Of a DNA stretch of 64,000 nucleotides, positions 16,012 to 25,080 are shown piece by piece. The position numbers were made by a program, and so were the translations under genes. The DNA comes from Aeromicrobium fastidiosum. GTDB lineage: Bacteria > Actinomycetota > Actinomycetes > Propionibacteriales > Nocardioidaceae. How positions within the stretch are numbered: the first letter of the stretch is position 1; each line of letters begins with the position of its first letter. The stretch is from assembly GCF_017876595.1 (NCBI RefSeq), contig NZ_JAGIOG010000001.1:1-64000 (forward strand), in the 5' to 3' direction. The notes beneath the pieces were generated by a model. The model was not told the DNA's origin. It did not search any database and was given only the letters and a program-made list of their open reading frames with translations.

Positions 16012-17442
16012 GTGCGCAGACTCGTGCCCTCCTCCCTGACCGGCCGGCTGATCGTCACCGCCGTCGCCCTCGTCGCGGCCGTGAGCGTGTTGGTGGCGTT
16101 CGCGGCGACGCTCGTCATGCGCTCCTACCTGACCGACCAGCTGGACGAGAAGGTCACGCAGTCCCTGGGCCGCGCCGAGTTCCGCGCCGACCGGGTCATG
16201 CCCGCGCCCCCTGCCGGGCAGGACCGTGGTGGCGAGGGCTTCGGTCGCGACGTCGGCAGCATCGAGGCGATCCGGTCGGGAGACTCGGTCACCGGCACCG
16301 TCGTCGTGGCCGGCAACGGCGGTGGCCCGAAGGACCTCTCGACGCAGGCAGCCCGCGCGCTCCAGCAGGTCGACGCCGACCGGGAACCACGGACGATCGA
16401 TGTGCCGGGCCTCGGGTCGTACAGGGTCGCCTCCACCACGTCGCCATCAGGAACCGTCGTCTGGAACGGACTGCCCACCAACGACGTGGACGACACGATC
16501 TCGAGCCTCGTGCTCTGGGAGTCGCTGCTGGCACTCGCCGGCATCGCGACGGCGGCGGTCGCCGGTCGCCTCCTCGTGCGCCGTCAGCTGCAGCCGCTGC
16601 GCGACGTCGCCGCCACGGCCCACCAGGTCGCCGCGATGCCGCTGTCGTCCGGCCAGATCGGCGAGACCGTCCGCGTCCCCGACGCGCTGACCGACCCCGG
16701 CACCGAGGTCGGCCAGGTGGGCGAGGCCCTCAACAGGTTGCTCGGACACGTCGAGCACGCCCTCGACGCCCGCCACGAGAGCGAGCAGCAGGTGCGCCAG
16801 TTCCTGGCCGACGCGTCCCACGAGCTGCGCACGCCGCTGTCGACCATCCAGGGCTACGCCGAGCTCAGCCGGCGCACCGGCAGGGCCGACCCCGACCAGA
16901 TCCTCGCCAAGGTCGAGTCGGAGGCCGGACGCATGGCGACCCTCGTCGAGGACATGCTGCTGCTGGCCCGGCTCGACGCGGGGCGCGGCATCGACCGCCG
17001 CCCCGTCGACCTGACGCGACTCGTCGTCGAGGCCGTCGACGACGCCCGCGTCCGCGACCCCGAGCGTCGCTGGACGTTCGACGTCCCCGACGAGCCCGTG
17101 ACCGTCGCGGGCGACGAGCAGCGGCTCCACCAGGCCGTCACCAACCTCGTCACGAATGCGACACGCCACACACCGCCCGGCACCGTGGTGTCGGTGCGAC
17201 TGACGAGCGGCGAGGCCGTGCGCGTCGACGTGCACGACGACGGGCCGGGCATCGACCCCTCGCTGCTGCCGACGGTCTTCGAGCGATTCACCCGCGGAGA
17301 CTCGTCGCGCACCCGCGCCTCGGGCGGCGCGGGCCTCGGCATGTCGCTGGTCAAGGCGATCATGCACGCCCACGGCGGCACCGCGACGGTCCGCAGCGCG
17401 CCGGGCGACACGACGTTCACCCTGCTGCTGCCGACCGCCTGA
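16012..17442 (+). CDS. sensor histidine kinase
   Basis: A 476-residue membrane kinase: helix 1 (about 12-35), an extracytoplasmic sensor domain (about 36-160), helix 2 (about 163-183), a HAMP linker, the dimerisation helix with phospho-acceptor H270 (DASHELRTPLS), and an ATPase domain with N box (NLVTNATRH), G1 (DDGPGID) and G2 (GGAGLGMSL). GTG start three bases after the regulator stop. The sensor domain shows no recognised ligand fold. It pairs with the upstream OmpR-type regulator. Confidence 0.93.
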   Translation: MRRLVPSSLTGRLIVTAVALVAAVSVLVAFAATLVMRSYLTDQLDEKVTQSLGRAEFRADRVMPAPPAGQDRGGEGFGRDVGSIEAIRSGDSVTGTVVVAGNGGGPKDLSTQAARALQQVDADREPRTIDVPGLGSYRVASTTSPSGTVVWNGLPTNDVDDTISSLVLWESLLALAGIATAAVAGRLLVRRQLQPLRDVAATAHQVAAMPLSSGQIGETVRVPDALTDPGTEVGQVGEALNRLLGHVEHALDARHESEQQVRQFLADASHELRTPLSTIQGYAELSRRTGRADPDQILAKVESEAGRMATLVEDMLLLARLDAGRGIDRRPVDLTRLVVEAVDDARVRDPERRWTFDVPDEPVTVAGDEQRLHQAVTNLVTNATRHTPPGTVVSVRLTSGEAVRVDVHDDGPGIDPSLLPTVFERFTRGDSSRTRASGGAGLGMSLVKAIMHAHGGTATVRSAPGDTTFTLLLPTA

Positions 17443-17446
17443 CGCT

Positions 17447-17473
17447 CACAGACTCGGCACAGACTCAGCACAC
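17447..17473 (+). promoter_or_regulatory. tandem CACAGACTC repeats upstream of the GT39 gene
   Basis: CACAGACTC at 17447-17455 and 17458-17466, then CACAC at 17469-17473, all with an 11-bp period, 34-60 bases before the start codon. The same CACAG-N6-CACAG arrangement occurs before the response regulator gene. Probably the regulator's binding site, making the glycosyltransferase pair part of its regulon. Confidence 0.62.
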
Positions 17474-17506
17474 CCCGCCCCCAACTCGCGATCGCATCGT
17501 GGGGAC

Positions 17507-19567
17507 ATGACCCAGACCGCGATCTCGCCCCCGGCACCGGCGCCGCACCGCGACGCCACCGCTCCGGCCACTCCCCCGTCCCCGTCCCTGTCCCATGCCC
17601 GCCGCCTCTGGCGAGGACGCGAGGACGACTCGCCGCTCGTCCGGCCGGCCCTGCTGGGGCTGCTGCTGGTCACGGCCCTGCTCTACCTGTGGGGCCTCGG
17701 TGCCTCGGGCTGGGCCAACTCGTTCTACGCCGCGGCCGTGCAGGCCGGGTCCGAGTCGTGGAAGGCCTTCTTCTTCGGCTCGTCCGACGCCGCGAGCTCG
17801 ATCACGGTCGACAAGACGCCGATGTCGCTGTGGCCCATGTCGTTGTCGGTGCGGATCTTCGGCCTGTCGTCGTGGGCGATGCTCGCGCCGCAGGCCCTGA
17901 TGGGCGTCGCGTCCGTCGGGCTGCTGTACGCGACGGTGCGCCGCACGACGCACGACGCCTGGGCGTCCCTGCTGGCCGGAGCGGCTCTCGCGCTGACCCC
18001 CGTGGCGGTGCTGATGTTCCGGTTCAACAACCCCGACGCCCTGCTGACGCTGCTGCTGATCGGTTCCGTGCACGCGACCATCCGCGCGATCGAGAACCCC
18101 GCGCGGGCCGTGCGGTGGCTCGCGCTCGGCGGCTCCCTCGTCGGCTTGGCGTTCCTGACCAAGATGCTGCAGGCCTTCCTGGTGCTGCCCCCGCTGGCAC
18201 TGGTCTACCTGCTCACCGCGCGCGTCGGCGTCGTGGTGCGACTCAAGCACCTGCTCATCGCATTCGGATCGATGATCGTCGCCGGCGGCTGGTGGATCGC
18301 GATCGTCGAGCTGTGGCCGGCCTCGAGCCGGCCCTACATCGGCGGTTCGCAGGACAACTCGATCCTCGAGCTCACGCTCGGCTACAACGGCCTCGGCCGC
18401 CTCAACGGCAACGAGACCGGCTCGGTCGGCGGGGGTGGCGGCTGGGGCGAGACCGGCGTCTTCCGGCTGTTCACCTCTGAGATCGGCGGACAGGTGGCCT
18501 GGCTGCTGCCCGCCGCGCTGGTGCTGCTGGGTCTGAGCCTGTGGTTCGTCCGCCGGGCGGGCCGCACTGACCGGCAGCTCACGGGCCTGCTCGTGTGGGG
18601 TGGCTGGCTCTTGGTCACCGGACTGACCTTCAGCTTCATGGCCGGCATCTTCCACGCCTACTACACCGTGGCCCTGGCCCCGGCGATCGCCGCGCTGGTC
18701 GGCATCGGCGCGAGCATCCTGTGGGAGAACCGTGAGTCGCCGGTCGCATCGCTCGGCGCGGCCTTCGTCATCGCGATGACCTCGGCCACGAGCTTCGTGC
18801 TGCTCGATCGCTCGACCGACTTCGTGCCATGGCTCAAGTACGCCGTCGTGGCGTTCGGCGGGGCGGCCGCCTTCTTGGTCGTCGCCCACCGACTACTGCC
18901 GCGGCGCACCGTCGTCGCCGCGATCGCGACGGCTCTCGCGGCCGTCCTGGTCGGACCGGCGGCCTACGCGGTCGACACCGCCTCGACCCCGCACACGGGC
19001 TCGATCCCGTCGGCCGGTCCCAGCGCCGGTGGCGGCATGGGCGGTGGGCCCGGCGGACGGATGGGCGGCATGCGACGTCCGCAGGGCATGACGCAGGGCC
19101 AGGGCCAAGCGCAGGCCGGCGGCCAGACGCCGACCACGCCGAACGGGATGCGGTCCCGCGGCGGCGCGGGAGGCGGAGCCGGCGGACTGCTCAACGGATC
19201 GCAGTCGACCGACGCGATCAACGCCCTGCTCGAGACCGATGCCGACTCGTACACCTGGGTCGCCGCGGCCGTCGGCTCCAACACGGCGGCGGGCTACCAG
19301 CTCGCGACCGAGCTGCCCGTCATGGCGATCGGCGGCTTCAACGGCTCCGACCCCAGCCCCACGCTGGCCGAGTTCGAGCAGCGGGTCGCCGACGGCGAGA
19401 TCCACTACTTCATCGCAGGCGGCGGATTCGGCGGCGGAGGGGGCCGCGGCGGCCAGAGCGGCGGCAGCAGCTCGAGCTCCGACATCGCCGCGTGGGTCGC
19501 CGAGACCTTCACGGCCCAGACCGTCGACGGCGTGACGCTGTACGACCTGAGCGGAGGCGTCCGGTGA
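17507..19567 (+). CDS. GT39/ArnT-like membrane glycosyltransferase
   Basis: A 686-residue polytopic protein of the GT-C, PMT/ArnT-like type. About a dozen membrane helices span residues ~48-490. The first large loop holds an acidic/DKTP region (SITVDKTPMSLWPMS), where GT39 enzymes keep the catalytic acid and bind the lipid-linked sugar. A Gly/Met/Gln-rich low-complexity insert (about 500-560) precedes a C-terminal extracytoplasmic domain ending in a Gly/Ser stretch. It is coupled by GTGA to the next gene, a polyprenyl-phosphate sugar synthase that probably supplies the donor. The acceptor (lipid, glycan or protein) is unknown. Confidence 0.85.
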   Translation: MTQTAISPPAPAPHRDATAPATPPSPSLSHARRLWRGREDDSPLVRPALLGLLLVTALLYLWGLGASGWANSFYAAAVQAGSESWKAFFFGSSDAASSITVDKTPMSLWPMSLSVRIFGLSSWAMLAPQALMGVASVGLLYATVRRTTHDAWASLLAGAALALTPVAVLMFRFNNPDALLTLLLIGSVHATIRAIENPARAVRWLALGGSLVGLAFLTKMLQAFLVLPPLALVYLLTARVGVVVRLKHLLIAFGSMIVAGGWWIAIVELWPASSRPYIGGSQDNSILELTLGYNGLGRLNGNETGSVGGGGGWGETGVFRLFTSEIGGQVAWLLPAALVLLGLSLWFVRRAGRTDRQLTGLLVWGGWLLVTGLTFSFMAGIFHAYYTVALAPAIAALVGIGASILWENRESPVASLGAAFVIAMTSATSFVLLDRSTDFVPWLKYAVVAFGGAAAFLVVAHRLLPRRTVVAAIATALAAVLVGPAAYAVDTASTPHTGSIPSAGPSAGGGMGGGPGGRMGGMRRPQGMTQGQGQAQAGGQTPTTPNGMRSRGGAGGGAGGLLNGSQSTDAINALLETDADSYTWVAAAVGSNTAAGYQLATELPVMAIGGFNGSDPSPTLAEFEQRVADGEIHYFIAGGGFGGGGGRGGQSGGSSSSSDIAAWVAETFTAQTVDGVTLYDLSGGVR

Positions 19568-20793
19568 CGGCCACGGCCACGGTGCCCGGCAGCCTCCCGT
19601 CGCCCGGACGCGCGCCCGTCCTCGACATCGTGATCCCGGTGTTCAACGAGGAGGCGGCGCTCGTTCCCTCGGTCGAGAAGGTCCGGGAGCACCTGCGCAC
19701 CCTGCCGTTCGACCACCGCATCACGATCGCCGACAACGCCAGCACCGACGCCACCAGCCTGCTGGCCCACCAGCTGGCCGACCGCTTCGACGACGTGAGG
19801 GTCGTCAGTCTCACCCGCAAGGGACGCGGCCGGGCGCTCAAGGAGGCGTGGTCGCACTCCGATGCCGAGGTGCTGGTCTACATGGACGTCGACCTGTCGA
19901 CCGACCTCAACGCCCTGCTGCCGCTCGTCGCTCCCCTGCTGTCGGGGCACTCCGACCTGGCGATCGGGTCGCGGCTGGCGCGCACGTCGCGGACGACCCG
20001 TGGGCCGCGCCGCGAGGTCATCTCCCGCAGCTACAACGTCCTGCTCCGAGGTGCCCTGCGGGCCCGGTTCTCGGACGCGCAGTGCGGCTTCAAGGCCATC
20101 CGGCGCGACGTCGCCGCGCAGCTGCTGCCGCTGATCGAGGACGACGAGTGGTTCTTCGACACCGAGCTGCTGGTCGTCGCCGAGCGGGCCGGGCTGCGCA
20201 TCCACGAGGTGCCGGTCGACTGGGTCGACGACCCGGACAGCCGGGTCGACGTCGTCCGCACGGCTCTCGCCGACCTGCGCGGGATGGGCCGGCTCGGCTG
20301 GTCGCTCGTCCGCGGTCGCATCCCGCTCGCCGACGTGGCGCAGGCGCTGGGCCGTGCGACATCGCGCAGCGCCCGCGGGGGGCTGAGCGCACAGATGGTC
20401 GTCTTCGCGCTGATCGGCGCGCTGTCGACCGCGGCGTACGGGCTGCTCTACGTGCTGCTGCGCAGCAGCCTCGGCGCGCTCGAGGCCAATGCCGTCGCCC
20501 TGGCGGCGACCGCCGTGGCCAACACCGCTGCCAACCGGCGCTTCACGTTCGGCCTGCGCGGTCCGACCGACGCCCTCAAGCACCAGCTGCAGGGGCTGCT
20601 GGTCTTCGCCTGCGGACTGGCCGTGACGAGCGGGACGATCTGGACCCTGCGCGCCGTCCGGGGCGACGGCCACCCGCTCGTCGAGGTCGCCGCCCTGACC
20701 GCCGCCAACCTGTTCGTGACGGTCATGCGCTTCGTCCTGATGCGGATCTGGATCTTCCGGGGTCCCCGCACGACGACCTCGCCCGGCACCTGA
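19564..20793 (+). CDS. GT2 polyprenyl-phosphate glycosyltransferase fused to GtrA
   Basis: A 409-residue two-domain protein. Residues ~15-245 are a GT-A fold of the dolichyl-phosphate mannose/glucose synthase type (DIVIPVFNEE, DNASTD, metal-binding MDVDLS, QCGFKAI). Residues ~275-400 are a four-helix GtrA-like domain that probably flips the lipid-linked sugar. The GTG at 19564 overlaps the upstream stop (GTGA), fixing the start. Together with the GT39 protein it forms a complete make-flip-transfer module. Confidence 0.9.
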   Translation: MTATATVPGSLPSPGRAPVLDIVIPVFNEEAALVPSVEKVREHLRTLPFDHRITIADNASTDATSLLAHQLADRFDDVRVVSLTRKGRGRALKEAWSHSDAEVLVYMDVDLSTDLNALLPLVAPLLSGHSDLAIGSRLARTSRTTRGPRREVISRSYNVLLRGALRARFSDAQCGFKAIRRDVAAQLLPLIEDDEWFFDTELLVVAERAGLRIHEVPVDWVDDPDSRVDVVRTALADLRGMGRLGWSLVRGRIPLADVAQALGRATSRSARGGLSAQMVVFALIGALSTAAYGLLYVLLRSSLGALEANAVALAATAVANTAANRRFTFGLRGPTDALKHQLQGLLVFACGLAVTSGTIWTLRAVRGDGHPLVEVAALTAANLFVTVMRFVLMRIWIFRGPRTTTSPGT

Positions 20794-20901
20794 GCGGCGA
20801 CGAGGTGGCCCGATCTGTTGTCTCGTCACCGGCCATGCAGCAAGATCGACAGCGACGGCATCCCTTCGAGACCGCCGACCGACGAAAGTGACGGAACACA
20901 G

Positions 20902-21639
20902 ATGGCTCAGAAACAGTCCATCCTCGGGCGCATCGGGCAGCTGACCCGGGCCAACATCAACTCGCTGCTCGACAAGGCCGAGGACCCCGAGAAGATGCTC
21001 GACCAGCTCGTGCGCGACTACACGAGCTCGATCGCCGAGGCGCAGGACGCCGTCGCGCAGACCATCGGCAACCTCCGGCTCGCCGAGGCCGACCACGCCG
21101 AGGACGTCGCCGCGGTCAAGGAGTGGGGCTCCAAGGCCATCCGCGCCTCACAGAAGGCCGACGCACTGCGCGCCGCGGGCCAGGGGTCCGAGGCCGACAA
21201 GTTCGACTCGCTGGCCAAGGTGGCTCTGAGCAAGCAGATCGGCTTCGAGAACGAGGCGAAGGCCGCAGCCCCGCAGATCGCCGCCCAGAACCAGACCGTC
21301 GAGCAGCTCAAGGCCGGGCTCATCAACATGCAGGGCAAGCTCGGCGAGCTCAAGAGCAAGCGCGACCAGCTCGTGGCCCGTGCCAAGACCGCCGAGGCCC
21401 AGGCCAAGGTGCAGGACGCCGTCTCGTCGATCAACGTCCTCGACCCCACGAGCGAGCTGTCCCGCTTCGAGGAGAAGGTCCGCCGCGACGAGGCACAGGT
21501 CGCGGGTCAGGCCGAGCTCGCGGCGTCGAGCCTCGACGCGCAGTTCGCCGAGCTCGAGGGGGACAGCACCCAGACCGAGGTCGAGGCCCGCCTGTCCGAG
21601 CTCAAGGCACTGGCCGCCGGCGACCAGCCGACCGCCTGA
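20902..21639 (+). CDS. pspA: PspA/IM30 family protein
   Basis: A 245-residue PspA/Vipp1 homologue, a coiled-coil protein that polymerises on membranes under envelope stress. It begins MAQKQSILGRIGQLTRANINSLLDKAEDPEKMLDQLV, the conserved amphipathic helix and family motif, followed by ~190 residues of heptad coiled coil. The ATG at 20902 is the conserved start. No PspB/C gene is adjacent, which is usual in actinobacteria. It precedes a DUF2505 gene by 34 bases. Confidence 0.92.
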   Translation: MAQKQSILGRIGQLTRANINSLLDKAEDPEKMLDQLVRDYTSSIAEAQDAVAQTIGNLRLAEADHAEDVAAVKEWGSKAIRASQKADALRAAGQGSEADKFDSLAKVALSKQIGFENEAKAAAPQIAAQNQTVEQLKAGLINMQGKLGELKSKRDQLVARAKTAEAQAKVQDAVSSINVLDPTSELSRFEEKVRRDEAQVAGQAELAASSLDAQFAELEGDSTQTEVEARLSELKALAAGDQPTA

Positions 21640-21673
21640 TGAGCATCATCCGTCACCACCAGAGGACCCAGGC

Positions 21674-22156
21674 ATGAAGCTCAACGAGAAGTACACCTAC
21701 GACGCCGGCGTGGACGCGGTCTACGCGATCCTGGTCGACCAGGCCTTCCGCACCGACTCGTGCGCCAACCAGGGCGCGACCGACTACGAGGTCACGGTGG
21801 AGCCGAAGGGCGACGGCGCGACCGTCACGATCGTCCGCACGCAGGACGCTGACCTCCCCGACTTCGTCAAGAAGCTCACGGGCAGCACCGTCAAGGTCAA
21901 GCAGACCGAGGTCTGGAGCGGACCCGACGCCTCGGGCAACCGCACCGCCGACGTCAAGGTCAGCATCATCGGCCAGCCCGCCGAGATGGTCGGCAAGGCC
22001 AAGCTCTACGCCGCCGGCGAGGGCTCGGAGTTCACGGTCGACGGCGACGTGACGGTCAAGATCCCGTTCCTCGGCAAGAAGATCGAGCCCGAGGTGGCCA
22101 AGGCCATCAAGGCCTCGCTGCGCGAAGAGGTCGACTACGGCAAGAGCAGGCTCTAG
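21674..22156 (+). CDS. DUF2505 family protein
   Basis: A 160-residue START/Bet v1-like protein of the actinobacterial DUF2505 family (MKLNEKYTYDAGVDAVYAIL..., then alternating strands and a C-terminal helix). Such folds hold small hydrophobic ligands, but none is known for this family. It probably shares a transcript with pspA. The last four bases overlap the end of the convergent DUF6912-like gene. Confidence 0.85.
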   Translation: MKLNEKYTYDAGVDAVYAILVDQAFRTDSCANQGATDYEVTVEPKGDGATVTIVRTQDADLPDFVKKLTGSTVKVKQTEVWSGPDASGNRTADVKVSIIGQPAEMVGKAKLYAAGEGSEFTVDGDVTVKIPFLGKKIEPEVAKAIKASLREEVDYGKSRL

Positions 22157-22455
22157 CCGGAACCCTCGACCAGCTCGATGACGGCGGCGATCTCCTGCGT
22201 GGCGAACCACGCGAGGTCGCCGCTGTCGTCGAGGTCGAGGTGCAGCGACGCGATGTCGACGAGCCGCACCGGCCCGTCGGGGTCGTCGAGCTCGGCCGCC
22301 GCAGCCACGGCCCCGTGCTCAGCCGCCTCCTCGAGCGCCGCCAGCTCGTCCTCCTCGTCGGTCGAGGCCGCGACGAACGCCTCGGACGGCGTCACCTGCT
22401 CCCCGCGGGCGAGGGCGACGAGCTCGTCGACGTCCAGCCCCAGATAGACCCTCAT
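22153..22455 (-). CDS. DUF6912-like hypothetical protein
   Basis: A 100-residue acidic protein starting MRVYLGLDVDELVAL, with a central EELAALEEAAE-type helix and an RLVDIASLHLDL strand. The pattern matches small actinobacterial proteins I associate with DUF6912; the match is from memory and unverified. It lies 31 bases before (on its strand, upstream of) the WS/DGAT gene, so the two could share a transcript. Function unknown. Confidence 0.72.
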   Translation of the reverse strand: MRVYLGLDVDELVALARGEQVTPSEAFVAASTDEEDELAALEEAAEHGAVAAAAELDDPDGPVRLVDIASLHLDLDDSGDLAWFATQEIAAVIELVEGSG

Positions 22456-22486
22456 GCCGTCTCCTGCCTCGTGATGTCGTCGCCGG

Positions 22487-23890
22487 TCATGACCGCGCCG
22501 GACGCTGTCGGCCCCGGGGAGCGCGGGTGCGCCGGTCGTCGACCGACACGACCAGCTCGGCCAAGGCGTCCTCGATGCACTGCGCCAGCACGTCGACGTC
22601 CGGCACCGCGTCGCGATCGGCGACGATGCCGAAGAACACCTGGCCGTGGTACGACGTCACGCCGATGGCGACCGCCCGCTTGCCGCTGAGCGGGATGCAC
22701 GGGTACACCTCGGCGACAGCGGTGCCCGCGAGGTAGAGCGCGTCCTGCGGACCGGGCACGTTGGTGATGACGATCTGGTGGCCGCGGCCCGCCTCGGCAT
22801 CGGCCACGCGCGCGCCCACGGCGTGGAAGGTCGACGTCGCGAAGCCCGGCAGGCTCGCGAGCTTGTTGGCGGCGACGGCCGAGCCGGTCTCGCGGTGGTC
22901 CTTGAGCGCGTACGACACCTGGTGCAGCCGCACGACGGGATTGGACTCGCCGACCGGCAGCGACAGCAGATGACCGCGCACCTGCGAGCCCAGCGACGTC
23001 GGCAGGCCGTCCTTGGCAACGACCGACATCGGCACCATGGCCCGGAAGCTGGTCTTGGCCGTGACGGGCTCGGCGCGCGTCAGCATCCAGCCGCGGATGC
23101 CGCCGGCGATGCACGCCAGGATGACGTCATTGACGGTGCCGCCGTGCTCCTCACGGATGCGACGCAGGTCGGACAGGCTCACGGCGAGCGAGGCGAAGCG
23201 GCGGTGACGGCTCAGCTGCGTCGACAGGACGCTGCTCGGTGTCTGGCCGTCGGACCCGATGACCGGCAGCTTGCGGGCCAGGCGTCCCAGGTTGAGCTCG
23301 GTGACGCGCAGCGCCTCGGCGGGGTGACGGACGTTGCGGCTGACGGTGTTGACCAGCAGCTCGGCCGCATGGGGCTCCGAACGGGGGTTCCACTCCTCGT
23401 GGGGGATGTCGCGGTCGTGGGCCGTCTCCTCGAGCAGCACCTGGGCCAGGTCGACGGTCTCGCTGCCGTCGACGAGCGCCTGGTGCGACTTGAACAGCAG
23501 CGCGACACGGCCGCCCTCGAGCCCCTCGATGAGGTACAGCTCCCACAGCGGGCGATCGAGGTCGAGCCGGCGGGCGATGAGCCGTCCGACCAGCTCGTGC
23601 AGGGCGTCGGTCGTGCCGGGACGCGGCAGGGCAGAGCGGCGGACGTGCAGGGAGATGTCGAAGTTCTCGTCGTCGAGCCAGACCGGCGTGCCGAACGCGC
23701 CCGGCACCGACCGCGGGATCTGCCGGTAGCGCGGCACCAGGTCGATGCGCTCGTTGATGACGTGGATCAGGCGGTCGTAGTCGAGCAGCTGGTCGCCGGG
23801 CTCGAGGATCGCGAGCGAGGCCACCTGGCGAGGAACGGTCGGGCTGTCCTGATGGAGGAACATCGCGTCCAGGGGGCTCAACCGTTGCAT
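22487..23890 (-). CDS. WS/DGAT-type O-acyltransferase
   Basis: A 467-residue member of the wax ester synthase/diacylglycerol acyltransferase family, which makes triacylglycerol or wax esters from acyl-CoA at the membrane. N-terminal LSPLDAMFL, the PLWELYLIEGL region and the C-terminal NVPGP motif (ITNVPGPQDALYLAG) are typical. The catalytic HHxxxDG signature reads H-Q-A-L-V-D-G, with Gln in place of the second, catalytic histidine. The ATG at 23890 is preferred because GAGGAGAG directly precedes it. It could be a variant subclass or have altered activity. Confidence 0.9.
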   Translation of the reverse strand: MQRLSPLDAMFLHQDSPTVPRQVASLAILEPGDQLLDYDRLIHVINERIDLVPRYRQIPRSVPGAFGTPVWLDDENFDISLHVRRSALPRPGTTDALHELVGRLIARRLDLDRPLWELYLIEGLEGGRVALLFKSHQALVDGSETVDLAQVLLEETAHDRDIPHEEWNPRSEPHAAELLVNTVSRNVRHPAEALRVTELNLGRLARKLPVIGSDGQTPSSVLSTQLSRHRRFASLAVSLSDLRRIREEHGGTVNDVILACIAGGIRGWMLTRAEPVTAKTSFRAMVPMSVVAKDGLPTSLGSQVRGHLLSLPVGESNPVVRLHQVSYALKDHRETGSAVAANKLASLPGFATSTFHAVGARVADAEAGRGHQIVITNVPGPQDALYLAGTAVAEVYPCIPLSGKRAVAIGVTSYHGQVFFGIVADRDAVPDVDVLAQCIEDALAELVVSVDDRRTRAPRGRQRPARS

Positions 23891-23930
23891 GTCTCTCCTC
23901 GTGACGACCTGCAGAGAAGTTACCACCGGG

Positions 23931-25079
23931 TCAACGTCGGGACCCTGCGAGACTGTCGGGCGAGACGACCGCTGCCAGCACGTGCGAGGTCAGCACCTCG
24001 AGACGGGCGACGAACGGCGACGACGGAGCGGCCTCACGGGGTGCCCGGCCGCTCATCGCGGCGAGGTCGAGGCTCGACTGGTCGGACGGCAGGTGCACGA
24101 CCGGCTCGATGCCCGTGAGCCGCGCGACGGTCGCCCGGACCTCCCGTTCCTTCCAGCCGAGGGTCGACCGCATCTGGTTGACGACGACCACCGGCTCGAC
24201 ACCCGGCACGATCGTCGCGAGGTCGTGCAGGCCCCGCACGAGCCGCGACAGCCCGACCGGGTCAGGACGCCCGACGACCACGACGACGTCGGCGGCGTCG
24301 ACGACCTGCAGCGCCGTCTGGTGCCGGGAGGGCCCCGGCGCGCTCGGTTGCTCCAGCTCGGCACCGATGTCGACGACGATGAGCTGGGCGGCACCGCGCA
24401 GCTGGTCGAGCACGCCCTGCATCGCAATCGTGCGCACCTGCGGCCACATGTCGGCACGCGGCAGCCCCGTGAGCAGGCGCAGCGAGGGGTCGACGTCGAG
24501 CAGGTGGGTGGCGACCTCGTGCGGTCGACCGTTGTTGACGCCGCGACAGGCCGCCACGAGACCACTGACGTCGTCGAGCACGCCGAGCAGCTGACCCAGT
24601 GATCCGCCGTGGGTGTCGGCGTCGACCAGCACGGTGTCGACGGAGCGCGCCGCCGCGGCCGAGGCCAGCGCGAGGGCCACGGTGCTGCGGCCGGGTGCAC
24701 CCGCCGGGCCCCACACGGCGACGACCGGCGCACGTCGGGACGGCTCGGGGCGCGGCTCGACCCAGCTCTCGTCGGCGATGCCCTCGAGCTCGCCCAGCCG
24801 GAGCACGCGGCGGATGCCCCACGCCTCGCTGAGCGACGGGTCGGGATCGACCGCCGCGACCCGCACGCCCGCGCCCTCCAGCTGGGTGACCGCGTCGAGG
24901 TCGAGGCCCGGCAGACCGGTCGAGACGATGGCCGCCCCGGCGCGACCTGCCTGGGCGACGGCCAGCAGGTCTGCGACGTCGACGCACCGGCGAGCCAGGC
25001 GCAGGACCGTGGAGGCCTCGACCTCGCGGATGGCCGCCTCCTCCCAGGCCGCTCCCCCGGCGGCGATCACGACGTCCAT
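23931..25079 (-). CDS. CpaE-like P-loop ATPase of a Tad locus
   Basis: A 382-residue MinD/ParA-type ATPase. An N-terminal receiver-like domain (about 1-100) without obvious phospho-acceptor precedes a P-loop domain with a variant Walker A (GPAGAPGRSTVAL, ~125-137) and DADTHGGSLGQLL. CpaE-like proteins localise or time Tad pilus assembly. The start is one base after the stop of the SAF-domain gene. The main tad operon lies ~13 kb away, so this is a separate piece of the system or of another secretion machine. Confidence 0.82.
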   Translation of the reverse strand: MDVVIAAGGAAWEEAAIREVEASTVLRLARRCVDVADLLAVAQAGRAGAAIVSTGLPGLDLDAVTQLEGAGVRVAAVDPDPSLSEAWGIRRVLRLGELEGIADESWVEPRPEPSRRAPVVAVWGPAGAPGRSTVALALASAAAARSVDTVLVDADTHGGSLGQLLGVLDDVSGLVAACRGVNNGRPHEVATHLLDVDPSLRLLTGLPRADMWPQVRTIAMQGVLDQLRGAAQLIVVDIGAELEQPSAPGPSRHQTALQVVDAADVVVVVGRPDPVGLSRLVRGLHDLATIVPGVEPVVVVNQMRSTLGWKEREVRATVARLTGIEPVVHLPSDQSSLDLAAMSGRAPREAAPSSPFVARLEVLTSHVLAAVVSPDSLAGSRR

Positions 25080-25080
25080 G

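Noticed and set aside
17465..18889. 474-codon open frame on the minus strand
   Set aside because: Antisense to the GT39 gene; Gln/Arg/Asp-rich without a fold signature.
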